Origin: an uncultured Candidatus Nitrosopelagicus sp.
Lineage (GTDB): Archaea > Thermoproteota > Nitrososphaeria > Nitrososphaerales > Nitrosopumilaceae
NCBI GenBank assembly: GCA_937896695.1
Contig: CALBOT010000042.1
Span: forward strand, 1-5,960
Direction of reading: 5' to 3'
Length of the DNA: 5,960 nt
Shown here: piece after piece, positions 1-5,381 of the stretch
Layout of the letters: every line of letters starts with the position of its first letter
Position numbering within the stretch: the stretch's first letter is position 1
Made by a program: the position numbers and the translations under genes
Notes under the pieces: generated by a model
The model's database searches: none
What the model saw: only the letters and a program-made list of their open reading frames with translations
What the model was told of the DNA's origin: nothing

Positions 1-2
1 AA

Positions 3-1001
3 TTACCTAATGGCAAATGTTTCATATGCAAAAATATCTTTGAAAATTTTGGCATGATGTTATCTAACATATATGAAAAATCAAACAATGTTGATTTCAA
101 AACATTCAATCTTGGTATAATTTTAAAAAATTCATATCTTGAAAGAGATGATTATGTAAAATCAAAATTTAAGCTAAAAGGAATTGAAAATATCAAATTT
201 GGTGTATCTACTGAAATTGCAAAAAAAATATCTCGAAAAACAAAATCCACACGAGTTTTAAATGAACCTGATCTATTCATACAAATAAATTTCAAGGATG
301 ACTCTTGCATAATTAGAACAAAACCCATTTTTATCTATGGTCGATATAATAAAAAAATTAGAAAATTACCTCAAAGGCAAATTTCATGTAAAAAATGTAA
401 TGGGATTGGATGTCATAACTGCAATTTCAAAGGATTAGAAACTTTAGAGAGTGTGGAAAGTAAAATATCTGATTTTTTGATAAAAAAATTTGATGCAAAT
501 CAAGTTAAAATTAATTGGATTGGTGGTGAGGATCAATCAAGTTTAGTTCTGGGTAATGGTAGGCCGTTTTTTGCAAAAATATTAAATCCAAATAAGCGAA
601 ATAATGTACTACGTAAATCCTTGAAATTAGAAGGAGTATCTTTATTGGAATTGAAAAAAATTCCAATTTCACCTAAAGGATCAATTTCCTTTAAGTCTAA
701 AGTCTCAATAATTGTAGATACTGAAAAACCAATCTCAGTAACTCAATTAAAAAAATTAAATATTTTGAAAAATTCTCAAATTTTAGATGCTACAAAAAAT
801 AAAAGAAATAACCAAAAACAAATCTATAAAATTAGTTATAAAAAATTAGGAAAAACCTCATTCGTTTTAGATTTGCTATTAGATGGTGGCATACCTATCA
901 AATCTTTCATTCAAACCTCTGAAACAACTCCTAATGTGTCTGAATTGTTAGAAAATCAATGTAAGTGTAAAAGCCTTGACTTCAAAAACATCATTATCTA
1001 A
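3..1001 (+). CDS. pus10: tRNA pseudouridine synthase Pus10, 5' partial
   Basis: Archaeal Pus10 makes pseudouridine 54 and/or 55 in the TPsiC arm of tRNA, in the cytoplasm. The frame is open to the window edge and codes for 332 residues here. An ATG at 54 is only an internal Met: the codons before it read LPNGKCFICKNIFENFG, and CFIC (18-29) looks like the second half of the family's N-terminal zinc site, so the real start lies upstream. A THUMP-like region follows. Next comes CxxC-NGIG-CxxC (387-422), seen in archaeal Pus10 as CxxCxGxGCxxC before an SVE motif (here LESVESK). The catalytic segment is WIGGEDQSS, with the presumed catalytic Asp at 531-533, followed by LGNGRPFF. The C-terminus resembles the family's end (IKSFIQTSETTPNVSELL). 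Odd point: the usual GRED is GGED here. Family call firm, activity inferred. Confidence 0.87.
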   Translation, partial: LPNGKCFICKNIFENFGMMLSNIYEKSNNVDFKTFNLGIILKNSYLERDDYVKSKFKLKGIENIKFGVSTEIAKKISRKTKSTRVLNEPDLFIQINFKDDSCIIRTKPIFIYGRYNKKIRKLPQRQISCKKCNGIGCHNCNFKGLETLESVESKISDFLIKKFDANQVKINWIGGEDQSSLVLGNGRPFFAKILNPNKRNNVLRKSLKLEGVSLLELKKIPISPKGSISFKSKVSIIVDTEKPISVTQLKKLNILKNSQILDATKNKRNNQKQIYKISYKKLGKTSFVLDLLLDGGIPIKSFIQTSETTPNVSELLENQCKCKSLDFKNIII

Positions 1002-1032
1002 ACAAATCAGGTTTTTTATACTAATTTTTCTA
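1002..1032 (+). terminator. oligo-T tract after pus10 (candidate archaeal terminator)
   Basis: Two T runs (TTTTTT at 1012-1017 and TTTTT around 1024-1028) lie in the 39-bp gap after the pus10 stop, with no hairpin. Archaeal RNA polymerase commonly terminates at such U-rich tracts. The first run overlaps the possible TATA box of the next gene, so the same bases may serve both roles. Confidence 0.35.
1012..1020 (+). promoter_or_regulatory. candidate TATA box for the HExxH gene
   Basis: TTTTTTATA ends 21 bases before the ATG at 1041, close to the spacing expected for an archaeal TATA box giving a leaderless or nearly leaderless transcript. No clear Shine-Dalgarno sequence lies between it and the ATG. 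AT-rich background makes chance matches likely. Confidence 0.35.
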
Positions 1033-1040
1033 ATTTAACT

Positions 1041-1745
1041 ATGAGTCCTTTAGAAAAAGTGTCCAAATCTTTTGAAAACAACATTATACCAAAACCAATG
1101 TATGAATTAATTCAAAAAAGATTTTCTCTTGTATCTGATGGAATTTCAAGAATTGAAAAAGCATCATCGATTAAATTTCCTGTTGTTTATGTAGAACCTT
1201 CAATTATTGTTTCTGGAAATGCAAATTCTCTTGATATAGGAATTTTATACGCTAGAACTATTCCGTTAGTTATAAAAAATTCAATTCATGTAGTAATACA
1301 AATATCTGCACCTTTAGTTGCTTTTGGTTTAAAAGGCACAATCCATGCAATTCTTGCTCATGAATTTCTTCACTATCTTGAATTAATGACACGTTTATCC
1401 AACAATGAATTAATTTCTGATGAAATTTCAAGTAATTTGTTTGAAAATGTTTATTCTGATAATGCCCGACTGCTTGAACCTAGAAGTGTTTTCAATGATA
1501 ACACTCTACTCTTACATATAACCAAAAGATTCCCTTCTGGATTTCGTGATTACAAATTAGAAGATAAAGTACTCAAACTTTGGATTGAAAAAAAATTACC
1601 TGTATCTAAAATTTCATTAGATACTAACACTGTAAAACTAAATGCAACACAATTATCAAACATAAAACTCGATGAATTGTTATTACAACAACTTGAAATT
1701 ATTAAGGCAAAAAATTCTAAACTACGAAAGAAAAAACTTTACTGA
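1041..1745 (+). CDS. HExxH zincin-like putative metalloprotease, unrecognised family
   Basis: A 234-residue protein I cannot assign to a named family. It has a textbook zinc-protease helix, AHEFLHYLEL, with HEFLH at residues 107-111: H107 and H111 as zinc ligands and E108 as general base. Twelve residues on is NELISDEIS (122-130), which resembles thermolysin's NEAISD segment, where the Glu is the third zinc ligand; E123 is the best candidate here. No signal peptide or transmembrane helix is evident; the hydrophobic stretch at about 82-118 contains the presumed active-site helix. The C-terminus is very basic (KNSKLRKKKLY). It lies 39 bp after pus10 in the same direction, with its own possible TATA box, and its last 7 bp overlap the rps27ae end. 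Zincin fold likely; substrate unknown; peptidase activity inferred only. Confidence 0.8.
   Translation: MSPLEKVSKSFENNIIPKPMYELIQKRFSLVSDGISRIEKASSIKFPVVYVEPSIIVSGNANSLDIGILYARTIPLVIKNSIHVVIQISAPLVAFGLKGTIHAILAHEFLHYLELMTRLSNNELISDEISSNLFENVYSDNARLLEPRSVFNDNTLLLHITKRFPSGFRDYKLEDKVLKLWIEKKLPVSKISLDTNTVKLNATQLSNIKLDELLLQQLEIIKAKNSKLRKKKLY
1709..1736 (-). terminator. oligo-T tracts after rps27ae (candidate terminator)
   Basis: Read on the minus strand, two T6 runs (complement of A6 at 1731-1736 and A6 at 1709-1714) follow the rps27ae stop within 30 bases. They fit an archaeal U-tract terminator for the ribosomal operon. They lie inside the lysine-rich 3' end of the convergent HExxH gene, so they may simply reflect AAA codons there. 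Confidence 0.4.
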
Positions 1746-1924
1746 ATAAATTCAGTATCGCCACATTTGCCACAAGTTCTTCTATTCTTATGGTTTGCCA
1801 TAAAAACACCTTTTCCACATCTAACACATGTTTTTCTCTCTCTTGAGACTTTATCACTATCTACTTTGTAATACTGACTTACTTTAGGACTAATTCCTTT
1901 GTGACCTTTTTTTTCTACAGGCAT
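1739..1924 (-). CDS. rps27ae: 30S ribosomal protein S27ae
   Basis: A 61-residue zinc-ribbon protein of the small ribosomal subunit, corresponding to the ribosomal part of eukaryotic ubiquitin-S27a (eS31). The four zinc cysteines are C33, C36, C51 and C54 (CVRCG and CGKCG), with the family's GVFMANHKNRRTCGKCG signature between and around them. The N-terminus is Lys-rich, with a GHKGISPKVSQYY stretch. Length is normal for archaea. Its ATG overlaps the rps24e stop by one base (TAATG at 1922-1926), which implies translational coupling and fixes the start. It is the last gene of a two-gene operon. Its final codons overlap the convergent HExxH gene by 7 bp. Confidence 0.95.
   Translation of the reverse strand: MPVEKKGHKGISPKVSQYYKVDSDKVSRERKTCVRCGKGVFMANHKNRRTCGKCGDTEFIQ
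1740..1757. repeat. 18-bp near-perfect palindrome at a convergent gene junction
   Basis: TACTGAAT-AA-ATTCAGTA has 8-bp arms (1740-1747 and 1750-1757) around a 2-bp centre. It spans the stop codon of the HExxH gene and the last codons of rps27ae. It could form a short hairpin in both transcripts (7 bp with a 4-nt loop) or be a symmetric protein-binding site; chance within coding sequence is also possible. Confidence 0.5.
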
Positions 1925-2307
1925 TACTCTTTCTTCTCCTCTTCAGCAGGTGCTTCAGCTTTTGCTTCTTCAGCAGGTGCTTCAGCTTTTGCTTCTTCAG
2001 CAGGTGCTTCTTCAGCATCTTTCTTTGCCTGTCTCTCCAATCTTTCAAATATTGTTGGATTGACTTGTTTTTTTGCTAATTCTTCATTATCGTAAACGTA
2101 GAACATGCCTGTAACATTTGGTCTACCTGTTTGATTTTTCATATTTATTGCAATTACTGTCTTATTTGACAAGTTGAATTCTTTTGTAATCATGTCTACT
2201 GCTTCTTTTCTCTTCAGTTTTCCTCCGAGACCTTGGAAATTACATGTAATTTCTCTTCTTGAGAGGAATGAATTTTCAATATCACTTACTGTTTCAATCA
2301 TTGACAT
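1924..2307 (-). CDS. rps24e: 30S ribosomal protein S24e with repetitive Ala/Glu-rich tail
   Basis: A 127-residue small-subunit ribosomal protein. Residues 1-93 match the S24e pattern: N-terminal LSRREITCNF (N-x-L-x-R-R/K-E-like), the middle KEAVDMITKEF, then TGRPNVTGMFYVYDNEELAKK and NPTIFERLERQ. Archaeal S24e is normally about 100 residues; here residues 94-127 are an added low-complexity tail of A, E, K and P built from a 9-residue repeat (EAKAEAPAE-like). The start at 2307 is supported by a TATA box 24-30 bp upstream. A second ATG two codons in (2301) is possible. An AGAGG lies 9 bases before the ATG (complement of 2317-2321), but it would be upstream of the transcript start if the message is leaderless. 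First gene of the rps24e-rps27ae operon. Confidence 0.94.
   Translation of the reverse strand: MSMIETVSDIENSFLSRREITCNFQGLGGKLKRKEAVDMITKEFNLSNKTVIAINMKNQTGRPNVTGMFYVYDNEELAKKQVNPTIFERLERQAKKDAEEAPAEEAKAEAPAEEAKAEAPAEEEKKE
1941..2009. repeat. 27-bp tandem repeat inside the rps24e tail
   Basis: Two exact 27-bp copies (1941-1967 and 1968-1994) and a 15-bp partial third copy (1995-2009) lie in tandem. The unit is nine codons, so copy-number change keeps the frame; it codes for the Ala/Glu/Pro/Lys tail of S24e (about residues 100-122). DNA identity between copies points to recent duplication or slippage. Confidence 0.9.
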
Positions 2308-2330
2308 ATAGCAAAACCTCTGAATAGTTC

Positions 2331-2344
2331 TTATAAATCTTCAA
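2331..2344 (-). promoter_or_regulatory. BRE/TATA promoter of the rps24e-rps27ae operon
   Basis: On the minus strand this reads TTGAAGATTTATAA: a purine-rich BRE-like GAAGA followed by TTTATAA. It sits 24-37 bp before the rps24e ATG (2307), which predicts transcription starting at or within a few bases of the ATG. A 14-bp element with one difference lies at the same distance from the apgM ATG at 4220, which strengthens both calls. Confidence 0.7.
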
Positions 2345-2359
2345 TGAATTGACAAGAAA

Positions 2360-2365
2360 TTTAAG
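2360..2365 (+). promoter_or_regulatory. candidate TATA box for the DUF309 gene
   Basis: TTTAAG within AAATTTAAG lies 22-27 bases before the ATG at 2387, in the 79-bp gap shared with the divergent rps24e promoter. The match is weak and the region is AT-rich. Confidence 0.3.
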
Positions 2366-2386
2366 AAATTCTAATCTCTACTAGTC

Positions 2387-2950
2387 ATGGAACGCTACAT
2401 GCTTCATCTAAAAAATTCATCAGATCTAAATCGAAAAATGGCTAAAGATATTTTACGAAAATCCAGGATTATTACGTCTGGAATGAATCGAACTTTGCGT
2501 GATTGTAGAGTATCAAAAAAATATGTTGAATTAGATACAACAATCGATAAATCTGATTTAGATGAATTAATCGATAAATTATCATCAATTGGGCCATTAG
2601 ATCATGCAAAACATGTGGTTGAAGAAATTATTGAAAAAGAAAAAGCAATTTCTGAGGGAATAGATTATTTCAATAATGAAAGATTTTGGGAATGTCATGA
2701 AATTCTTGAAGGTGTTTGGAAAAATTGTGAAGGCAATGAAAAACTATTGGTGCAAGGGCTAATCTTAGTTGCAGCTGGATTAGTTCATTATCAAAAAGAT
2801 GAAGATACAGTCTGTATTAGCATATTCAATCGTGCGCTAGAAAAATTAGAAAATTCAAATGGTCAATATCATAATATTGATATTGACAAAATTAAACAAA
2901 CTGTCACTGAAATGATAAATTCAAAATCTGTATCTATTTTTTTGATTTAA
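2387..2950 (+). CDS. DUF309-domain protein with N-terminal alpha/beta extension
   Basis: A 187-residue protein of unknown function. Residues about 88-155 match DUF309 as I know it: a helical domain with FNNERFWECHEILEGVW (95-111; key H104, E105, E108, W111), then LVQGLILVAAGLVHY (121-135; QG and H134) and a final helix NRALEKLEN. DUF309 is widespread in bacteria and archaea, and its conserved His/Glu/Trp cluster suggests a binding or catalytic pocket, but no activity is established that I know of. Residues 1-75 are a separate module with an apparent strand-helix-strand-helix order (YMLHLKN, then a basic Lys/Arg-rich helix, KKYVELDTTI, and DKSDLDELIDKLSSIG), which I do not recognise. No signal or membrane segment. 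An alternative start is M5 (2399). Its last 17 bp overlap the 3' end of apgM on the other strand. Confidence 0.82.
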   Translation: MERYMLHLKNSSDLNRKMAKDILRKSRIITSGMNRTLRDCRVSKKYVELDTTIDKSDLDELIDKLSSIGPLDHAKHVVEEIIEKEKAISEGIDYFNNERFWECHEILEGVWKNCEGNEKLLVQGLILVAAGLVHYQKDEDTVCISIFNRALEKLENSNGQYHNIDIDKIKQTVTEMINSKSVSIFLI

Positions 2951-4220
2951 TAATCTCTATTGCTTTACTTACTACTTGTGCACCTTCTAACAATCCGATT
3001 TCACCTTTTTTGGCAAATTCTTCTGTAAATCTCTCTGAACCATCATTTGTAATTCCGTCTCCTGAAATTAATACTGGAACTGGATCATCACTATGACCTT
3101 TATTAATACATGGAGTTGCATGATCTGCTGAAATCATAACTGCCACTTTACTAGTGTCAATATTTTTCAAAAGTGTACCAAAAAATCTTTCATCAATCTC
3201 TTCAATATTTTTCATTTTTCCAACTGCATCTCCATCGTGACCAAATTCATCGGGTCCTTTCAAATGAACGTAAATTGCATTTTCTGTCTCCATTGACTTT
3301 GCTGCAACCATTGCTTTTTCTTCATAATCTGTTAAACCTCCTGCATTGTACGCTTTCATTTCAAGAACATTTGATATCCCAATTTCAACTGGCATATCCA
3401 CAATACACGAAAAATTCATAGAATATTTTTCATTGATAGTTTGAACTTTTGGATATTTGTTTCCAGCATCTCGTAACAAAATACTATTAAGTAATTTTTT
3501 TCCTTTCGAACCTCTCACTTTGTTTGTTTCACTCTCTTTTAGAATTTGCAATGATTTTTCTGTAAATTCATTGATTAAATCTGCAGATAGTTTTGCAGTA
3601 TCTGTTTCATCTAATGGCAAACATCTCTCTATTTTTAAGAAATCTCCTACGGCTTTTGCCACCCCCATTCCATCTACTCTGGAATAAGCTGGATCTGTGT
3701 TTGTAATATTTGGCGTTAATGGGTGTTCATCTCTTATTCTAACAATCACTCTATGTCCTATGGTTGGCATTACAAGAACTGTCGTGAGTGGATTTGAAAA
3801 TTTTAATTTCTCCTCAATTTCTTTAGATACTGCTAATGCATCTTCTCTTTCAATATGTCGACCTGCTCTTCTATCTATGATGACATCTTTTTCATCCAAA
3901 GTTGAAAAATTTCCTCGCAAGGCCAAATCTCCATCTTTAAAATCCATTCCTGTACCAATTGCCTCAATTACACCTCTTCCGGCATAATCGGCATGATGAA
4001 ATTTGTAACCTAGCATATTGAAAACTGCAATGTCTGATTCAGGTGCAATTCCTTTTCCTACTGAAATGACTTCGCCCATTTTGCCATTTTTTGCTAATTT
4101 GTCCATGTTTGGAGTTTTTGCTGCTTGCAAAGGTGTTTTATTTTCTATATCTGGATGTGGTAAATCGCCTACTCCATCTAATAATACGTATACTACTTTG
4201 ATCTGAGAATTTTCACTCAT
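2934..4220 (-). CDS. apgM: 2,3-bisphosphoglycerate-independent phosphoglycerate mutase, archaeal type
   Basis: Interconverts 3-phosphoglycerate and 2-phosphoglycerate through a phosphoserine intermediate; in an autotrophic archaeon this mainly serves gluconeogenesis. It belongs to the alkaline phosphatase superfamily with two metal ions. Numbered from the ATG at 4220 (428 residues), visible motifs are LLDGVGD (metal Asp D15), the nucleophile Ser in APESD (S62), DRRAGR (116-121), GHR (155-157), PDEFGHD (D324, H328), SADHATP (D366, H367) and KGHSDDPVP (H376). All expected catalytic residues are present and length is normal. The frame also opens at an ATG at 4244, adding eight residues (MKTFFSKT). 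I prefer 4220 because an rps24e-like TATA element sits 24-37 bp before it, overlapping the 4244 ATG, and because family members start just before the LDG motif. Single-gene transcript, divergent from the GalT-like gene. Confidence 0.93.
   Translation of the reverse strand: MSENSQIKVVYVLLDGVGDLPHPDIENKTPLQAAKTPNMDKLAKNGKMGEVISVGKGIAPESDIAVFNMLGYKFHHADYAGRGVIEAIGTGMDFKDGDLALRGNFSTLDEKDVIIDRRAGRHIEREDALAVSKEIEEKLKFSNPLTTVLVMPTIGHRVIVRIRDEHPLTPNITNTDPAYSRVDGMGVAKAVGDFLKIERCLPLDETDTAKLSADLINEFTEKSLQILKESETNKVRGSKGKKLLNSILLRDAGNKYPKVQTINEKYSMNFSCIVDMPVEIGISNVLEMKAYNAGGLTDYEEKAMVAAKSMETENAIYVHLKGPDEFGHDGDAVGKMKNIEEIDERFFGTLLKNIDTSKVAVMISADHATPCINKGHSDDPVPVLISGDGITNDGSERFTEEFAKKGEIGLLEGAQVVSKAIEIIKSKK
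2937..2943 (+). terminator. T7 tract at the end of the DUF309 gene (candidate terminator)
   Basis: Seven consecutive T residues lie five bases before the DUF309 stop codon, inside the 17-bp overlap with apgM. Archaeal polymerase can stop at such a tract, but here it also encodes the Phe-Leu end of one protein and, on the other strand, the Lys-Lys end of ApgM, so its role is uncertain. Confidence 0.25.
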
Positions 4221-4243
4221 CGTTTTTGAAAAAAACGTCTTCA

Positions 4244-4257
4244 TTTTAAATCTTCAA
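4244..4257 (-). promoter_or_regulatory. BRE/TATA promoter of apgM
   Basis: On the minus strand this reads TTGAAGATTTAAAA, one base different from the rps24e promoter element at 2331-2344, and it sits at exactly the same 24-37 bp distance from the ATG at 4220. It implies a leaderless transcript starting at the 4220 ATG. The longer reading frame start at 4244 would then be promoter, not coding sequence. Confidence 0.65.
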
Positions 4258-4291
4258 AACCTAGTATTTTTTGAATAGATCGTTTCAACAC

Positions 4292-4299
4292 TTTTTAAT
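4292..4299 (+). promoter_or_regulatory. candidate TATA box for the GalT-like gene
   Basis: TTTTTAAT lies 24-31 bp before the ATG at 4323, in the short divergent region shared with apgM. Spacing suits a leaderless transcript; there is also a T8 run at 4302-4309 between it and the ATG. Confidence 0.4.
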
Positions 4300-4322
4300 G
4301 ATTTTTTTTCCTCAAATATTGA

Positions 4323-5339
4323 ATGGGGAATTTAAGAAAAGATCATGTTGCTGAAAGATTTGTCATTGTAAATCAGACTGAATTCAAACCATCAAAATCA
4401 AAGAAAAATCCATTCAAACTTGGAAATGAATCTATGACTAATCCCTCTGTTTTGTCTTTGGTTCTAAAAGATGGTATGCTTCAAAGATTACAAGATGATG
4501 AAGGTGATTCTGTAAAAAATTGGACTGTTCGAGTTGTCCCTGCAACTAATCCTGCAGTGGATATTGAAACTGAAAATACATATTCTGAACATCCTTTGTA
4601 TAGTGAACCTGCATATGGCTATCATTACAACATAATTGCTTCTCCTGATGAAACCAAAACTCTAGCAACAATAGATGTTGAACAATGGGGATATGTTTTA
4701 TCTGTAGTTCAAGATAGACTACGATGGCTTTATACACAAAAGGGTGTTGCATATGTTGCAATCTATGCTGATAGCGGAAAGAATTCTGGAACAAAAGTAC
4801 AACATCCTCATTTACACATGATGTCATTTTCAACAATCCCTCCAAAAATAGAAGAGGAGGCAAATTCTTCTCATAGAATTCTAAATGAAAAAGGTGTTTA
4901 TCCAATGAGTCAACTTGTAACTTCTGAATCAGGTGGTCCACGTCAAATACTTCAAACTGAAGGATTTATTGCATTATCTCCTTGGGCACCTTCACATCCT
5001 TACGAGTTTTGGATATGTCCTAAAAAACACTCAACCAGTTTTTCAAAAATTTCTCAAAAAGAAATCAATGATCTGGCTTTAATCATTAGAGCTACATTGG
5101 GCGGTCTATCAAATTCCATAAAGGATGTTTCATTTAATATCGCATTTCATTTATCACCTGAAAAGAAAAACAGTAAACAGATTCATTGGCATGTTGAAGT
5201 ATATCCTCAAACTACTCCGTGGTCTGGCTTAGAACTTGGATTTGGAATATTCTTAAATGAACTAACTCCTGAAAAGGCTGCTGAAGAACTAGGGGCAGCA
5301 TGTAGAAAAGAACTTTCTGCACTAGTGGGAATTCTATAA
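4323..5339 (+). CDS. GalT-like nucleotidyltransferase/phosphorylase (HIT superfamily), altered active site
   Basis: A 338-residue protein with the two-domain layout of galactose-1-phosphate uridylyltransferase, which transfers a nucleotidyl group through a histidine intermediate. Anchors in order: RFVIVN (12-17), NPFKLGNE (29-36, at the place of the CxxCxGN zinc site), GYHYNIIASP (99-108), HPHLHM (161-166), ALSPWAPSHPYEFWICPKKH, FH (H276) and IHWHVEVYP (287-295). Compared with E. coli GalT from memory, H161 and H163 match the zinc-ligand and nucleophile histidines, and E179, H276, H288 and H290 match the iron-site residues. The two zinc cysteines are N29 and K32, and the active-site Gln (HPHxQ) is H165. 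It may therefore be a GalT, an ADP-glucose or other NDP-sugar phosphorylase, or a hydrolase; substrate is not predictable. Cytosolic. Its own promoter is likely. Confidence 0.85.
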   Translation: MGNLRKDHVAERFVIVNQTEFKPSKSKKNPFKLGNESMTNPSVLSLVLKDGMLQRLQDDEGDSVKNWTVRVVPATNPAVDIETENTYSEHPLYSEPAYGYHYNIIASPDETKTLATIDVEQWGYVLSVVQDRLRWLYTQKGVAYVAIYADSGKNSGTKVQHPHLHMMSFSTIPPKIEEEANSSHRILNEKGVYPMSQLVTSESGGPRQILQTEGFIALSPWAPSHPYEFWICPKKHSTSFSKISQKEINDLALIIRATLGGLSNSIKDVSFNIAFHLSPEKKNSKQIHWHVEVYPQTTPWSGLELGFGIFLNELTPEKAAEELGAACRKELSALVGIL

Positions 5340-5352
5340 AAATAAGTTATAG

Positions 5353-5358
5353 TTTATT
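5353..5358 (+). promoter_or_regulatory. candidate TATA box for the membrane protein gene
   Basis: TTTATT lies 24-29 bp before the ATG at 5382, in the 42-bp gap after the GalT-like gene. Spacing fits a leaderless transcript and suggests the gene can be transcribed on its own. The T-rich stretch just before the ATG (5373-5381) could also end the GalT-like transcript. Confidence 0.4.
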
Positions 5359-5381
5359 ACATCAAAAAAAAATTTCTTTTT

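Noticed and set aside
54..56. ATG at 54 as the start of pus10
   Set aside because: The frame is open upstream to the window edge and encodes a CFIC pair expected in the Pus10 N-terminal zinc site, so this Met is internal.
387..422. CxxC-NGIG-CxxC in Pus10 as a DnaJ-like zinc finger fusion
   Set aside because: The motif resembles DnaJ CxxCxGxG repeats, but archaeal Pus10 carries a CxxCxGxGCxxC segment just before the catalytic domain, so it is a normal part of the family.
1901..2095. Plus-strand 64-codon frame with Ser/Ala/Gly/Phe repeats
   Set aside because: It is the antisense reading of the repetitive rps24e tail; its repeats simply mirror the 27-bp tandem repeat.
2542..2579. Direct repeat AATCGATAAAT spaced by 27 bp in the DUF309 gene
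   Set aside because: The spacing is exactly nine codons and the repeat encodes IDK twice in a helix region; ordinary coding similarity in AT-rich DNA is enough to explain it.
3173..4206. Four plus-strand open frames (3173-3421, 3457-3687, 3697-3987, 4018-4206)
   Set aside because: All lie antisense to apgM, whose catalytic motifs are complete; the translations are compositionally odd and show no family features.
4546..4941. Minus-strand 131-codon frame
   Set aside because: It is antisense to the GalT-like gene, rich in His, Gln and Leu as expected of a shadow frame, with no recognisable motif.
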